Source: Perca fluviatilis (taxonomy: Eukaryota > Chordata > Actinopteri > Perciformes > Percidae). From it: a stretch of DNA of 64,000 bases. Under the pieces are notes generated by a model. That model worked only from the letters and a program-made list of their open reading frames with translations, did no database searches and was not told where the DNA came from. Below, in pieces: positions 17,978-45,118 of this stretch. Numbering within the stretch: position 1 is the first letter of the stretch; every line of letters starts with the position of its first letter. The position numbers and the translations under genes were made by a program. The stretch lies in contig NC_053127.1 of assembly GCF_010015445.1 (NCBI RefSeq), forward strand, positions 12,753,276 through 12,817,275, in the 5' to 3' direction.

Positions 17978-18662
17978 AGGAACACACCGACCTATTGGGA
18001 CTTTAGCTTATTCACCGTAACCCCCAGAGTTAGATAAGTCCATACATATCCTTCTTATCTCCGTGCGTGTTGTAACTCTGTCTGACGCTCCCAGCGCTAG
18101 CTAAGCCTACTACTAGCCTACTGCTCCGAATAAGTGACAAAATAACGCCAACATGCTCCTGTTTACATGTTGTGATTTGTATAGTCACAGGGTGTACAAA
18201 TAACAAGGTCACTATATTTTTTACTATCTAGTAATTGTTGACTTTAATACTCAAACTCTGAGCGAACTCCAGGCGAACTCTCTGCTCCTCACCACAGGGC
18301 TTCAGGCGCTGCTAGCAAATCACTCCGCCCAAGTAGCAGAAGTAGCATTACTTCGCCTTTCTAAGAATACAGTTCCCAGTTTGTATACGGTTAGAAGACG
18401 GCTGTGTCTCATATGACCTTGTTGTTTGTACACCCTGTGACACAAAAACATGTAAATAGGAACATGTTGGCGTTATTTTGTCACTTATTCAGAGCAGTAG
18501 GCTAGTTGGAACCGGTTACCGCCAGGATCTGTGCTAGGCTAAGCTAGCGCTGGGGGTGTCAGAGTTACAAAACGCACGGAGATGAGAAGGGTATGTATCG
18601 ACTTTTCTAACTCTGGGGGCTACGTTGAATGAGCTAAAGTCCCAATAAGTCGGCATGTTCCT
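17978..18662. mobile_element. Foldback MITE flanked by TTAA
   Basis: The element begins AGGAACAC and ends TGTTCCT, flanked on both sides by TTAA (17974-17977 and 18663-18666). The arms are very long: roughly 17978-18235 and 18405-18662 are inverted copies of each other, sharing for example tattgggactttagct and ctctgggg with moderate divergence. TTAA targets fit piggyBac or Kolobok superfamilies. No coding capacity. Confidence 0.85.
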
Positions 18663-19720
18663 TTAAAATCCCATTGGACTATCCTAAAATGCATTTTCAC
18701 AAAGCGCCAATGCATGTTTTTCTTAGCTCATGGAAACTTGATGATTGTAATGGATGTCTGTATTAGGGAGCTTCTCTGTTGCTAATACTTTACTTCACTC
18801 TGGAATCAGCATGACAACCATTACTGTGATCCTTCCAGAGAAAATGTGTTTTCCTTTTTACAAAAAAAGGACTACTGACAACTTGTCTTTTAAATGGAAG
18901 AAGACAGCATGAAACTGCCATTTATCAGCAAAACAGACAACAATATGTTTCTGTTCACACAGATTAAAACAGTCAGTCATTGTCCAGTAGTAACTGCCGT
19001 ACCACATGGGAAATGTAAGGGGTGCATTTGATCAAATAACAAATGGTATACAAATGTCTCTGCAAATGTTAAGCTCCTGGTTGCTTTTTGGCATCAAGCG
19101 CACGCTGTGATTACTATCAGCGGTGTGTCTGCAGCGAATCCCACAACACACGAGCCCACATGCTAAACGCTGGCCTGTACACTCCCCCAGGAGACTCCAA
19201 AAGCAGACTTAAGTCAAGATTGACTTTCTATGACCTTGTTATCTTCATTTGGCAGTATCAGATTGCAACTACTGGGTCCTCCAACCCTTCCCCACATGGA
19301 CAGGGAGTGAAACTGCGATTCACACACTAGAGGAGAAATATGGGCAGCTATCACGCACAGCAGCTACTTGGAAAAAGCCCAGAAAGCCTCTCTCCTGCTC
19401 TCGGTTTCTTCTCTCACTCACTGATGAAACCCCCACTCCATCCGTCTCTCTCTCTCTTTACCTTTCTGTCGCTTGATGCTGGGGAGAATTATTATTTTTC
19501 CATCTCAAGGTCTTCACAAAAAAAGGGAAAAAGGCTTCCCCCACCTGGCCCGTCCCACTCATCTATTCTCAACTCTCTTTCTTTCCACTGTTCTCTCTCC
19601 ATTTGTCTTTTGCCCCCCCCCACTTCTTCAATCTCTTATCCCCCCTCAACTGCCCTTCCCACTTTATGTGCCTCTTCTTTCTTCCTCATTCTTTTCCCTG
19701 TCTGTCTGTCTCCCTCTTTT

Positions 19721-19785
19721 GTGTGTGTGTGTGTGTGTGTGTGTTTTTTTTTGTTTTTTTTTGTTTTTGGTGTGTGTGTGTGTGT

Positions 19786-19838
<53 letters not shown>
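19721..19838. repeat. Compound (GT)n / T-tract microsatellite
   Basis: (GT)n from 19721, a T-rich interruption at about 19744-19769, then GT repeats to about 19838 with one TA interruption. Open frames of Cys/Val repeats across it are artefacts. Confidence 0.97.
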
Positions 19839-19840
<2 letters not shown>

Positions 19841-19849
19841 CGGACAGGC

Positions 19850-20055
19850 TGGACTGCTGGCGGTGCAGAATTAGTAGGTGAAGCTGAAAACGGATTAAGG
19901 AGCCAGAATCCAGGGAGTTCACTAATGGGAGGGCTGGCTTGGCTGCCTGCTGCTTCTGGCCATCAGCTGAGGCCAATTATCTGAAGGGGCCACATCTGGC
20001 CTGGGCTGGTCCAGCTTGGCCTTGTAGCAACTGCTGTCTGGTCATTTAAAAGTCT
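19850..20055. promoter_or_regulatory. Possible conserved non-coding element
   Basis: Repeat-free, high-complexity sequence between microsatellites, ending near a (TCC)n tract (20056-20090). It has a GGATTA (TAATCC on the minus strand, a bicoid/Pitx core) at 19892-19897 and a dense TGGCC/CAGCTG content. Only composition suggests function; conservation cannot be judged from this window. Confidence 0.3.
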
Positions 20056-20132
20056 CTCCTCCTCCTTCTCCTCCTCCTCCTCCTCCTCCTTTTCCTCTTC
20101 AGAGGACAGATGATGGTGGCCAAGCAGTTAAA

Positions 20133-20396
20133 GAGGCTGTAGGGTGGAATCGATCAGTCAATTAATCCACTAATTTATTGACAGACAGAAATTTATTAAT
20201 CAATAACCAGTTTGATAATCATTTAAGTCATGTATTAAGGAACCTTTCCATTCACATTCACTGGTTCCAGATTTGTTAGATGAGGATTGGATTGTAAATT
20301 GATCATTTGTGATGGGAAGTTTGTAGACTAAACAATAAATGAAAATCAAAATAATAAGATTAATTGATGAATGAAAAGAAATGTTTCTTGCAACCC
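20133..20396. mobile_element. Degenerate MITE with ...TTGCAACCCTA end
   Basis: The segment contains the attaat/gattaa-rich interior and right end (cttgcaaccctag) of the common fish family with AGGGCTGCAA termini, here degraded. A better copy of the same family is at 26380-26723. Confidence 0.5.
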
Positions 20397-20589
20397 TAGA
20401 AATGAAAAGTCAGCGGTTCAACTGTACTGCCTCAGCTGATGGTCAATACTGAGTAAGACACTAGAGTCCTAAGCTTTATACTATATCATTAAATAAAGTT
20501 GCATTTGATGAGATCTTTATAAATAACACCTGAGTGTTTACTGTATATAGAGAGAATTGTGTGTCATTTTCTCTCATTTTTTTAGCTTT

Positions 20590-21010
20590 TTGGACTTACA
20601 GGAATAGTTTTTTGGGGGGAAATACACATATTCGCTTCCCGCTGAGGAGTTAGTCAGGGGTCACCAACATGGTGCCCGCGGGCACCAGGTAGCCCCCAAG
20701 GACCACATGAGTAGCCCTCAGGCCTGTTCTAAAAATTTTAATTGAATATTGATATTAACTGTTTCCCACCTTGTTAAGTCATTGTTGATAATTATTGTGT
20801 CTTCAAATAGATGAGCATCATTAATCATTAATAATCATATATAACTAAAGGCAAACTGAGCACATTTGTTATTCAGAAGAGTGTATCAAACTGGTAGCCC
20901 TTCGTATGACTCAATACCCATGAAGTAGCTCTCAGTTTCAAAAAGGTTGGTGACCCCTGAGTTAGATGATGATGATGATGATCTGTCTCTCATAAAATAC
21001 AAGGCTACAG
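20590..21010. mobile_element. Fish MITE split by a hAT insertion
   Basis: The left part (caggaatagttttttgggg...ttcgcttcccgctgaggagttag) and right part (agttagatgatgatg...ctctcataaaatacaaggctacagtcagcagcc) read on from each other as one element of a family whose other fragments lie at 22425-22540, 24838-25024 and 61945-62015. A 305-base hAT element (20655-20959) sits between them. Confidence 0.7.
20655..20959. mobile_element. hAT-type MITE, CAGGGGTCACCAAC termini, nested
   Basis: Starts CAGGGGTCACCAAC and ends GTTGGTGACCCCTG, 14-base inverted repeats typical of hAT MITEs. The flanks share AGTTAG (left gagttagt, right agttagat), which is an 8-base duplication with one base lost on the left. 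It is inserted inside an older MITE. Confidence 0.85.
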
Positions 21011-23497
21011 TCAGCAGCCAAGTTTGAGAATGGACTATAACTACCTAATTATATATACAGTAGTTAAACCAATAAAATACTACTCATACATACATGCATC
21101 AAGAACAATCTAAAGTACGATATATACAGTATATTAGTCACAGAGACCTTTTTTGCTACATAGTAATAATTACTATTTACTTTTACTTATTTACGGCAAC
21201 AGATTAAGGCGTTGTCATGCTAATATGTCCAACAAAGGAGACAGTAGAGACAATAGAGACAATAGATACACAGTACAGTACAGTACAGAGGCAAGGTGGT
21301 TTGACTTATTGTGTGATTTAGTACACAACAGATGCAACGGTCAGAATTTGACTATGAACAGGGGGTTTAGTGCTTACATATCATCTTTGCAATTTGATAT
21401 TTATATCTACGTATGTATATAACTTTGAGCATGTGCTTTAACCTCACCAACATGTGTGTGGGCCTGGATGGCCTTCACTGTAAAATGGCAAAACTGGGAA
21501 AATTTGACAAATTATTTAATCTGATGTAAATGCAGTCAGTCTATAGCCCATAAGGTTCAAGTTATCCTGTTAGTCAACGCCTAAAAGAAACCGGAAAACT
21601 GAGCTTCGGCAGCAACAGTCAAGCGTAGGTTACATACTGAGTTTTATGGGTTTGATCCAGCAATGTCATCTGAAAAAAAATATTACACACAAAACTTTTT
21701 AACATGACCTATCGAAATGGGAGTTTATTTGAAAAGCATGAATATCTATTGAAATTAAACATGAAATGAAACATTGACAGTGAACTATGCAAAACACATT
21801 CACCTGACCAGGTCAATCTGTGATGCTTTAAACCAAAAGGATGTGTCATTTTGTTATCTAATTTCAATAAATCTCTTCTCATGGGTGAATGTGATACTTT
21901 GGTAGTATATTTTCCCACCAGTGACCACATCTGACACCCCAGTTTGATTTGCACCAACTCATGTAGAAAGGACGGATGTTCTTTTCTGCTGCAGCTGCAC
22001 TTTGTGTCGCGCGTCGCGTGATCCTAATCAACATTTTGGTTGAGACGTTTTAGTTTCAGAAATTACAGGTGCACCTAATTTTAATGTTTTCAACAAGGTG
22101 AGTTGAGAGTAGCATTTTTTATCTGAATCTTCAAAGTCAAGATAAGGGGCCAGAAAGGCCATTCTACTTTGCAGGGGCCAGCCAATTTGCATTCATTGTA
22201 ATGACCTTGGCTGCTCAGCATCGAATTGCTGTTTCCAGCAAGCGTGCTACAAATTGTGGTGGAGGCACCTCTCTTCAGACTGTCACATTGCCTTCTCGCC
22301 ACATTTTTTACATTTTGTGCTTTAACTAGAAATGTCACTGCTAGGCGTCCTCAGCTATGCCACTCATTTCGTTGTTAAAGTAACTTAACTCAGTTATGTT
22401 TGGGGGATTGTAACCCATTAAGATAAGCCCTAGCTTCATATTTACCATACAGACATGAGAGTGGTATCGATCTTCTCATCTAAATCTCATCAAAAAAGTG
22501 AATATCTTTACATTCGAAAATGCTGAATTATTCCTTTAGGTACAAGACCTTGAACATAAGTAAGATTGATAAAAGAATGCAAATTTGGGGGATTTGTATA
22601 CACCTTGACCTGATTAAAAAAGGCTGACAAAGCATAATTACTAATTGTTAAGAAACAATTGACCAATTAACCAATTTGGGCATACACTATGTGGATACAT
22701 CATCCATACATTAACTTTCTCCAGGCTACAAAGCTACAAAGCACAAGAGAGGACAGACAGACATTTTGCTACATAGGTTGGCAGCATGAACACAATTCTA
22801 CCGATTTGGCTTTTATTACACGCTTTTCTGATCTTCTCCTGATGGCGATCCAGTCAAGAAAACACAGCAGCCCTATCTGACTCATCCCTTACCAAACCAT
22901 AAATCACATAAATCCCCTTTCTACTAACTTTCACCCCTTCGTCATATTGCTCCGCTCTCCATGACCAAAAGGAGAACATGTGCTCTGGTGGAGGGCCGAC
23001 AGGGAAAAGTATCCACTGGATCATTGGCAAGTACCAGACATAGTACTGCAGAGCAATTACACTCTCAATTTTAATTCCATGTGTGAAAATAAACACTGCT
23101 GAAAACAAGAAACCCACACAGTGACACACACATAAAGAAATTAAATCTGCCAGTCAGTTGGTGATGGAATCCTGAATCTAAACCACAGAGCAAAGTTTAC
23201 TACAAAACCTTGGAAGTTTCATCTTATTTAAGAGTCAGCGCAGAGCTAAATTATTGTAAATCAATTACAGAGACAGCACTGTTTTACAAGTTTTATTCTG
23301 AGAGAAAGCTTGTACAAGATATGCTGCAAACAAAATACAAATATTAAAATAGAATATCTTTCACAGGTTTTATTTAGAACCCAGAGGTCTATGAATGAAT
23401 AGTATTTTATCATTTACATGAGGAATCATTTTTTGACTGAGCAGAGTTGTGACTGAAAGCATAGAAACAAGGTGGGCTCTGATTAAAGACAAAGACA
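21011..23497. other. Gene-free DNA, likely including the pcbd2 3' UTR
   Basis: No coding was recognised. A fragment of the dispersed MITE family (gacatgagagtggtatcgatcttctcatc) lies at about 22425-22540. On the minus strand, candidate AATAAA signals for pcbd2 lie at about 23292-23297 and 23369-23374 (TTTATT on +), so the pcbd2 3' UTR probably covers roughly 23270-23497. Confidence 0.5.
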
Positions 23498-40140
<16,643 letters not shown>

Positions 40141-40884
40141 AACCAACACTTTGTCAACCGTTATCCCTTTCAACTAGCAACTCTTCTGCTCCCTGCGTGT
40201 CCTCACACTCTTTACCATAGCTGTTCAGTTTACTGCCTGTTTAAAATCCAGTAGTTTCCATAGGAGTCTGGTCATGCCAAAGTGACTACTCCAAGTGTTG
40301 CAGTGATAAATGCATGTCTTGCAAACCAGATCCTCCAATCAGTGAGTTTAGGTCATGGCAGAATTAGAACAAAATCAATTATATTTCCAGTAGCATATCC
40401 ATGTATATCCTTTCTGAAAACAACCTTTAATTATGCGTTTATATAATTTCAAGTGAACCATTTGTCAGATTAAAAGGTAGATCATTCTTGTTCATTTTTG
40501 TTTTAATGAAATTAGTGGACTACACTTGACTGCAGCTTTTGCTTTATGTGATCTTGCTCCTACCTCAGCATTGTAAAGTCATAGCTTTTTTTTGTACTTT
40601 GTACTTCAGTATTATGGATGAAAGAGAATATCTAATAAAAATCATAGAAGAGAACTACACACAAACACAAGCCTGTAGCTTTGACTTATCTAACATTGCC
40701 AAAAGCTCTGAAATGTTAACAGCTACACATCATTACATTCTTATTTATAAATCGCAATGGCTCACATACATTTATTTTGTTCATCACACACTTGAAACAT
40801 AAGCAAATTAGCAACTGTTAATTTTAACAACAAATGAAATTGTTTATAAAATGATCGTTTACATCCAGTGACCAGTCTGTGTTT
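40141..40884. other. pcbd2 5' flank and txndc15 3' UTR
   Basis: The pcbd2 promoter must lie just right of 40140, and the txndc15 3' UTR runs left from 40885. A candidate txndc15 poly(A) signal on the minus strand (TTTATT on +) is at 40771-40776. The two genes are therefore spaced by only a few hundred bases in tandem. Confidence 0.55.
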
Positions 40885-43231
40885 TCAGTCCTGATGTTCG
40901 TGGTCCTGTCCTGGTATGAGCCAGCGGATGCTCTCTGTCCGCAGGATGGCGTATATAGTGAAGCCTGTGATGAAGAGGACAGAGAAGACCAGCAGCCAGT
41001 CGATGCTCTTCACCGGGACGCTGGGGAGGGGGCCAAGGCGGTCTGTATCCGTCACGTTATTGTCAGGGCTGACTTCAAACCCTGGAACACAAAGTTTATC
41101 AAAAAATACAGCAGGCTGGAGGAGCAGTGATGGAATACATATAGTTTTACTAGTTGAAAGTGTGGTTTAAAACTATATGATGGATACTAATGACCCCTTG
41201 GTGAGTGTATATGTAGAATGCTTTTATTTGTCATTTCAGACAAAGCTTACAAGCAAAGAAATAATTATTTAGTAAAAAAAACTGATTTTGAACAGAAATA
41301 ATCTATTTTTCCCAAAAAACTACAACTACATAGATTCTGAGAAGTCAGGTGTCAGATATTCAGGTGTAGCAGAAAAAGGTGTAGTACTTAAGTCAACCAA
41401 CCTAAAAATGAAATGGATACATTAATTTGACTGATCTGATCCACAAGAGACTCCCTGCTGCTTCTTCATTTATGCAGCACCCACAAAATGTTTACATTTA
41501 TTGAGCATGGTGTTTTCCAGCAACAAAAGCAAAGTAAGTACACAGAGGAATGTCTTAAGCCCTGTCCGTGAGAACAAGTGTTTTTACCTTACTGTCAAAA
41601 CTATCAGTTATTTCATCAAGTGTGGTCTCTAACAGGAAGAGACCAAAATCAAAACTAATTCAGCAAAGAGTAAGCACTCTATCCAGAGAAAGCTGAACTT
41701 GCTTGTCTTAAAACTCAAAAACGGCATCATTTTGTACTGTTTCTACTTAGTTTGTACCCGTCTGGTTAGCGATGAAGGAGGTGAGTGTCTCCAGCGTTCT
41801 GTCGGTGTGGTTGAAGCGAGCCATGGGTTTGGCCCCCTGGAACAGCAGAATGTTGGGCACTGCCACGGTCCCAAACCTCGTGGAGAGACTGGTGGAAGAT
41901 GGAGACAGACAAGACACAAGTATGACAAATGAGGATTCAGTTTTATATATTCACCCGAGTTGCTAATCTGGTCTGATATACAGGAAATCGATCTAAACAT
42001 AAAAAGCTCTCAATGAACATTATTATGCAGGGTTTCTGCTATATTCATTAAACAGCGGCACGCCGTTGCTTATTTCAAACAATCTGCTCTTGTGGGTTAC
42101 CGAATGCAGGCTGGGGGATGGCTGAAATTTGCACGGACGCGATGCAACATCATTTTAATCAACTGAAGCTGCTACACGGACCATGCTGCACCAGAGCAGA
42201 GCAGAGGAGAGACCGGTGAATTGAAGATAACGTTGTTGGTACTGGTTACAAACATGCTCAGAGTGAACGTGAACCAAGCTACCGTGCTGAGGGATTCTGT
42301 GTTTTTAGCTAGACCTGAGAATATTTGGTAAAAACAGATCAGTGATGCTGTAATGTAGCCCTGGTACATTGGTTTTGTGCCATATATCGTTTAAAAGCTA
42401 AAGTAATACGCTTGAGAACGGAATTTTATGTGGTGGTAGAACGGGTTAGCAGACCACAAAAGGTAGTACATTGCTGCACATTGAAAAGACCATTCACCTG
42501 CTGTGCTGTGAGGCATCCAGTGCCAGGAAGTGCATGCTGGGAAAGACTCGGGGCAGTGCGTTGAAGTGAGGTGCCAGGCTGGCTGAGAACTGGCACCAAG
42601 CAGTAAAAAACAACACCACGGAGCACTCGGTGCCATTAGCGTTGAGGAACTCCATCAGGTCCTGAGGGAAATAAGGCACACAGACTAAGAGATGTATTCT
42701 TCTCCTCTGGCATTTTATTTGGAGAATAAAACTAAACTGACTGTGTCTTTCTTTTACAAAATCTAGACAAAAAATTATGTTGCACTCCTGCAGTAGGTAT
42801 GAAGAAAAATTTGAATGAAAAACAAAGACAGGTGAAACAAGCCCTGGATTGATTCTAACCACAACAACAAATGCAAAGGCAGCTTATTGTGCCCTTTTCC
42901 CAGACCATGCATACATTTTCTCTCGTCGTTCATATTTTATTTGCAACTGAGTTTGCAAACTTTGGTTTGTTGTTGTAGGAAATACATTCAACTGTAAACA
43001 GTGTCGAGGGCACTTCTGAACAAGTGAGCCTCATAGGCAGCATGAATACCTGTGAAGCGTCGAGGACCTGCACTGTGAAATTGTCCATTCCTGTGATGTT
43101 CCTCTTATCACAGTTCACCTTGTACGTCTTGGCGGGCTCTGTGCTGTTCCGTTCCTCAGTTGGCTTGATGTCCGCACGGACTATTTCAAGAGTGATCTGG
43201 AGGTAAACATTCAGAGAGAAGTCAACTTCTG

Positions 43232-43262
<31 letters not shown>

Positions 43263-44515
43263 GCACTCATCGCTGTGTTAATTTTAGCTGATCATATCTG
43301 AGGTATGAGTCTAAAAAAACAGGGTAACTTATTTCCAATAAAGGTTAATCCACAGATTATATTTTTCGATTCATTGATAGTCGTTCCTTTTATAATATGT
43401 CAAAAAGTAGCAAAAAAAAGACCCAAAGCTATTCAACTTACATTCACACCAGACTAAGAAAAGCAGCAAATCCTCACATTGGTGAAGCTGTAACCAAGCT
43501 GCAATTGACAACAACTTCTATTCATGTTATAGTGCTTCTAGTAAACTACCTGCTGTGACGATTCATCGCTCCCCTCCTCCACGGAAGCTTCATTGGCAGC
43601 CAGAGCAGGTGAAGCACACTGGGCACTGTTCTCATCACAAGGCGGGGAAAAGCCTGACTGGAAGTCTTTCACATTTTTGGGGAATAGGGACTCAATGTCA
43701 GATGGATCGATGGGTGCTTCGGTTCCCATCACAGCATCTGCGATCTCAGCTGTCTTGAACTGTCTCTTCGGCAGAGAGTCCAGGTCTTCGGACTCCACAA
43801 ACTTGGGGCTGTTCTCCAAGTCAGACACTGCATCCTCTGACAGCACGAGCTCCAGGGACTCAACATTCTCTATAGAAAAAGTCAATTATAGATCAAACAC
43901 AGTCCATGAGACTTTGATCTCACAGTGCTAAAGACAGGCTCTTTGACGGTTTCTCTAAAGAAACTGCAACAATACACTGTTAAAATAATGTTAAGTAGTT
44001 ATATTATTTCTAATAACTAGACAAAATTAATAATGATAATTTCATTGTTTTTTAACAATAAAATAACTTAACATTTAGCTATCAATTTACCATTTATTAG
44101 TGATGGTTACTAAAATTAAAAGTAATACAATTTCCCAAAACTAACTTCTTGCTCTTCCTTGCAAGGTTACCAATGCGTGAAACACTAGCTTTTCGACTAA
44201 CGTTAAACCCCTAACGTTAGCTATGTCACATTATAATATTTATAAATTAACGTTAGGCTAACTGTTACACGCTCACTCGCGTACGTTAGCGGTTATATAC
44301 ACAACATGGAGACAACTTCTTCACATAAAAGGCAAGTAGTAGTTAGTATAACAGGTTAGCTATTAGCTAATATTAGCGCTAACGAGCTAACAACCTGCTG
44401 CCAGTCTCTTACCTTGTGCGGTCACAGAAAATCTGAAAACATGAGAATTATATAACATAAATAATAAAACATACAAGACGTGAGGTTTAGTCAAAATCCC
44501 CGTCATATCTTTCAT
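40885..44515 (-). CDS. txndc15: Thioredoxin domain-containing protein 15 (ER membrane, thioredoxin-like)
   Basis: The CDS has six exons on the minus strand: 44515-44413, 43869-43550, 43196-43050, 42661-42498, 41888-41758 and 41081-40885. All phases join and give 353 residues. The first 30 residues contain a hydrophobic stretch ([10 protein letters not shown]) that acts as a signal peptide. Exon 2 is an acidic, low-conservation luminal region. Exons 3-5 form the thioredoxin-like fold (about residues 190-290), with [16 protein letters not shown] and [34 protein letters not shown] nearly as in human TXNDC15. The active-site position reads AWCQFS (C213), with only one cysteine, so classical disulfide exchange is unlikely. 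A membrane helix follows at about 315-335 ([19 protein letters not shown]), then a short cytosolic tail. Human TXNDC15 mutations cause a Meckel-Gruber type ciliopathy. Two ATGs are possible (44515 and 44506). Confidence 0.95.
43355..43500. repeat. MITE fragment in txndc15 intron 2
   Basis: Fragment gattcattgatagtcg...agaaaagcagcaaatcctcacattggtgaagctgtaacc matches the interior of the AGGGCTGCAA family. A (CTA)n tract lies at 43233-43262 in the neighbouring intron sequence. Confidence 0.55.
43870..44412 (-). other. txndc15 intron 1, rich in AACGTTAG motifs
   Basis: The intron has several copies of taacgttag/gttagct-like strings between 44195 and 44400 on both strands, a low-complexity pattern common in fish DNA. 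No coding was seen. Confidence 0.5.
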
Positions 44516-44579
44516 AATTAGCTAGATAGATGCAAATATGAACGGTTATCACGACATGTTGAGAAGTGGGGTGACGTTT

Positions 44580-44665
44580 TTCGGCAGAGTGTTTCCAGCT
44601 GTGGCGGAAGAAAATAAGTGTTACGCCTCCGAATTCTGCTTCCGGTGACTTCCGGGGGGACGGAC
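44580..44665 (-). promoter_or_regulatory. txndc15: Probable txndc15 promoter with ETS sites
   Basis: On the minus strand, two ETS cores (CCGGAAGT and CCGGAAGC) are spaced about 11 bases apart at about 44639-44656, in a short CpG-containing stretch 130 bases upstream of the first ATG. Paired ETS sites near the start are typical of housekeeping promoters. The divergent TRIM gene begins about 450 bases to the right, so some elements may be shared. Confidence 0.55.
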
Positions 44666-45118
44666 CCATACTGTCTATGGTTATCTCTGCCTCACATGAT
44701 TATTGCACTGCACATTTCAGCTGAATTCTACAAAACAACTAATTTGATTTAGTAATGAGAACGTTTTATTACAAAACTGTAAAGAATAAGTAATGACCAC
44801 CCAAAAGTTTTCATTATTATTCCATTAGGAACACTGATTCCCAGAACAACTTTTTAATTTCAGGTCTGACCTTAAAGGCAGACTTTGAGGACTAAAGACA
44901 CACTGCAACTCTTAAACTCCTGTAGCTCCTCTTCCTGAAAGAAGCACAGCTTCATATCCTCCACCCAGACTTTATTTACTGGTTAAGTGAGGCTCCTCCT
45001 GCTCAAAGACTATTCAGCTCAGACATTTGTCATTCCCTCCCCTTTCACAGATCAGCACCATGTGATTTATCGGAAGCAGAGAGTGAAACTTACTGACATT
45101 CTGTCGTCGAGAGGAGAA

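Noticed and set aside
19340..19984. 214-residue open frame on + strand
   Set aside because: Most of it is translation of (GT)n and pyrimidine-rich simple repeat.
40141..40173. 11-residue extension of pcbd2
   Set aside because: It begins with TTG; the first ATG in frame is at 40140.
44987..45118. N-terminal 44-residue extension of the TRIM gene
   Set aside because: It opens with GTG, not ATG, and the sequence before MAQQ has no family resemblance; the ATG at 45119 matches the usual TRIM start.
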